Shown piece by piece: positions 63,396 to 64,000 of a DNA stretch of 64,000 nucleotides. Origin of the DNA: Panorpa germanica. Lineage: Eukaryota; Arthropoda; Insecta; Mecoptera; Panorpidae. The notes beneath the pieces are model-generated. The model saw only the letters and a program-made list of their open reading frames with translations. It ran no database searches and was not told the origin of the DNA. Each line of letters starts with the position of its first letter. Position 1 is the stretch's first letter. The position numbers and the translations under genes are program-made. Where the stretch lies: NCBI GenBank assembly GCA_963678705.1, contig OY783211.1, positions 12,662,603-12,726,602 of the forward strand, read 5' to 3'.

Positions 63396-64000
63396 TGACG
63401 CCTAGTCTATTATATAATATCCGTTAATAAATATCACAAAGAATTCTGCTATAGTTTGAGAATCTTTATTTGTTATGTTGATCCCCAGCTCTATTATTTA
63501 CGATTGTGTTTAGTCTTTCATCATGATGACTCATGCTATAAAGTTTTATCAGATCTGTCTGTTAGAAGGAAGATAATGATAATGAAAAATGTACATAAAA
63601 ATGTTGAAAAACTTATACTTGTCCAAGTCAATTAAGTAGAGAGTAGAAATGAAATTAACTTCACACTGTTTTGAATGTTGTAACTGGCTCCCAACGCTGA
63701 TGTCGACGCCGATGCTGACGTCGACGTGGGATTTGGTTGAACTTTTCAATTAATTCAATTTCCGACGCTAGCTACATATTGTGCTAATGAAACAAAAGAG
63801 TTTTATGTTATTAAACAGTGTTATTAGATGTTTGTGACCTTCAAACTTCCCTTGTTTTAATTACGTACTGGTGCACTGCCATCTCGTCGTGATGTTTTTA
63901 TAGGGATGATCAGTAAAGATATTTAGTTTTGGGGACACAAATAAAACTTGACAAGTGTCTCTTCAACATAATAAAATAAAAATAACAACAAGACAATACG
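63396..64000. other. right edge, nothing firm recognised
   Basis: AT-rich with a short GATGTCGACGCC / GCTGACGTCGACG near-duplication at 63698-63726. No exon was seen. Confidence 0.35.

Overview
The window looks like part of an arthropod, most likely insect, nuclear genome. It is very AT-rich. Coding DNA sits in small exons with GT/AG splice sites, one intron is over 25 kb, and the rest is crowded with class II transposons (mariner, hAT-like, Harbinger-like MITEs), decayed LINE tails and a SINE-like unit. I cannot name the species. No bacterial features, rRNA, CRISPR or intact tRNA gene were seen.

Two protein-coding genes can be supported. On the minus strand at 1180-3802 is a complete four-exon major-facilitator sugar transporter of the insect Tret1-like group. 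Its predicted protein is 458 residues and has the usual family motifs, with one altered sugar-contact motif. On the plus strand, exons at 28532-28648 and 54133-54346 encode the cytoplasmic tail, the single membrane anchor and the start of the ectodomain of a dipeptidyl-peptidase-like protein of the DPP6/DPP10 type. The two exons join in phase across a 25,484-base intron. The rest of that gene must lie beyond the right edge of the window. No functional link between the two genes is evident; they are neighbours about 25 kb apart.

Layout: 1-1010 is mostly a Harbinger-like MITE flanked by TTA. 1180-3802 is the transporter, with a LINE remnant in its last intron. 3803-28531 is intergenic and holds two mariner copies of one family (one internally deleted but with both ends, one truncated), a second decayed mariner, a hAT-like fragment, a tRNA-derived SINE-like unit, four copies of a palindromic MITE, two LINE 3' ends and several dispersed repeats. 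28532-54346 covers the first two coding exons of the DPP-like gene and the huge intron, which contains a near-perfect hairpin MITE 136 bases past the donor, further MITE copies and simple repeats. 54347 to the end is downstream intron with repeats: a decayed ~34-base minisatellite, a G-rich patch, 13-base and ~15-base tandem repeats, and a frameshifted mariner/Tc1-type remnant.

No wholly new multi-gene system is visible. The most distinctive material is the set of small non-autonomous element families with several copies each in this one window, and the conserved membrane-anchor exon of the DPP-like gene isolated in a desert of mobile DNA.
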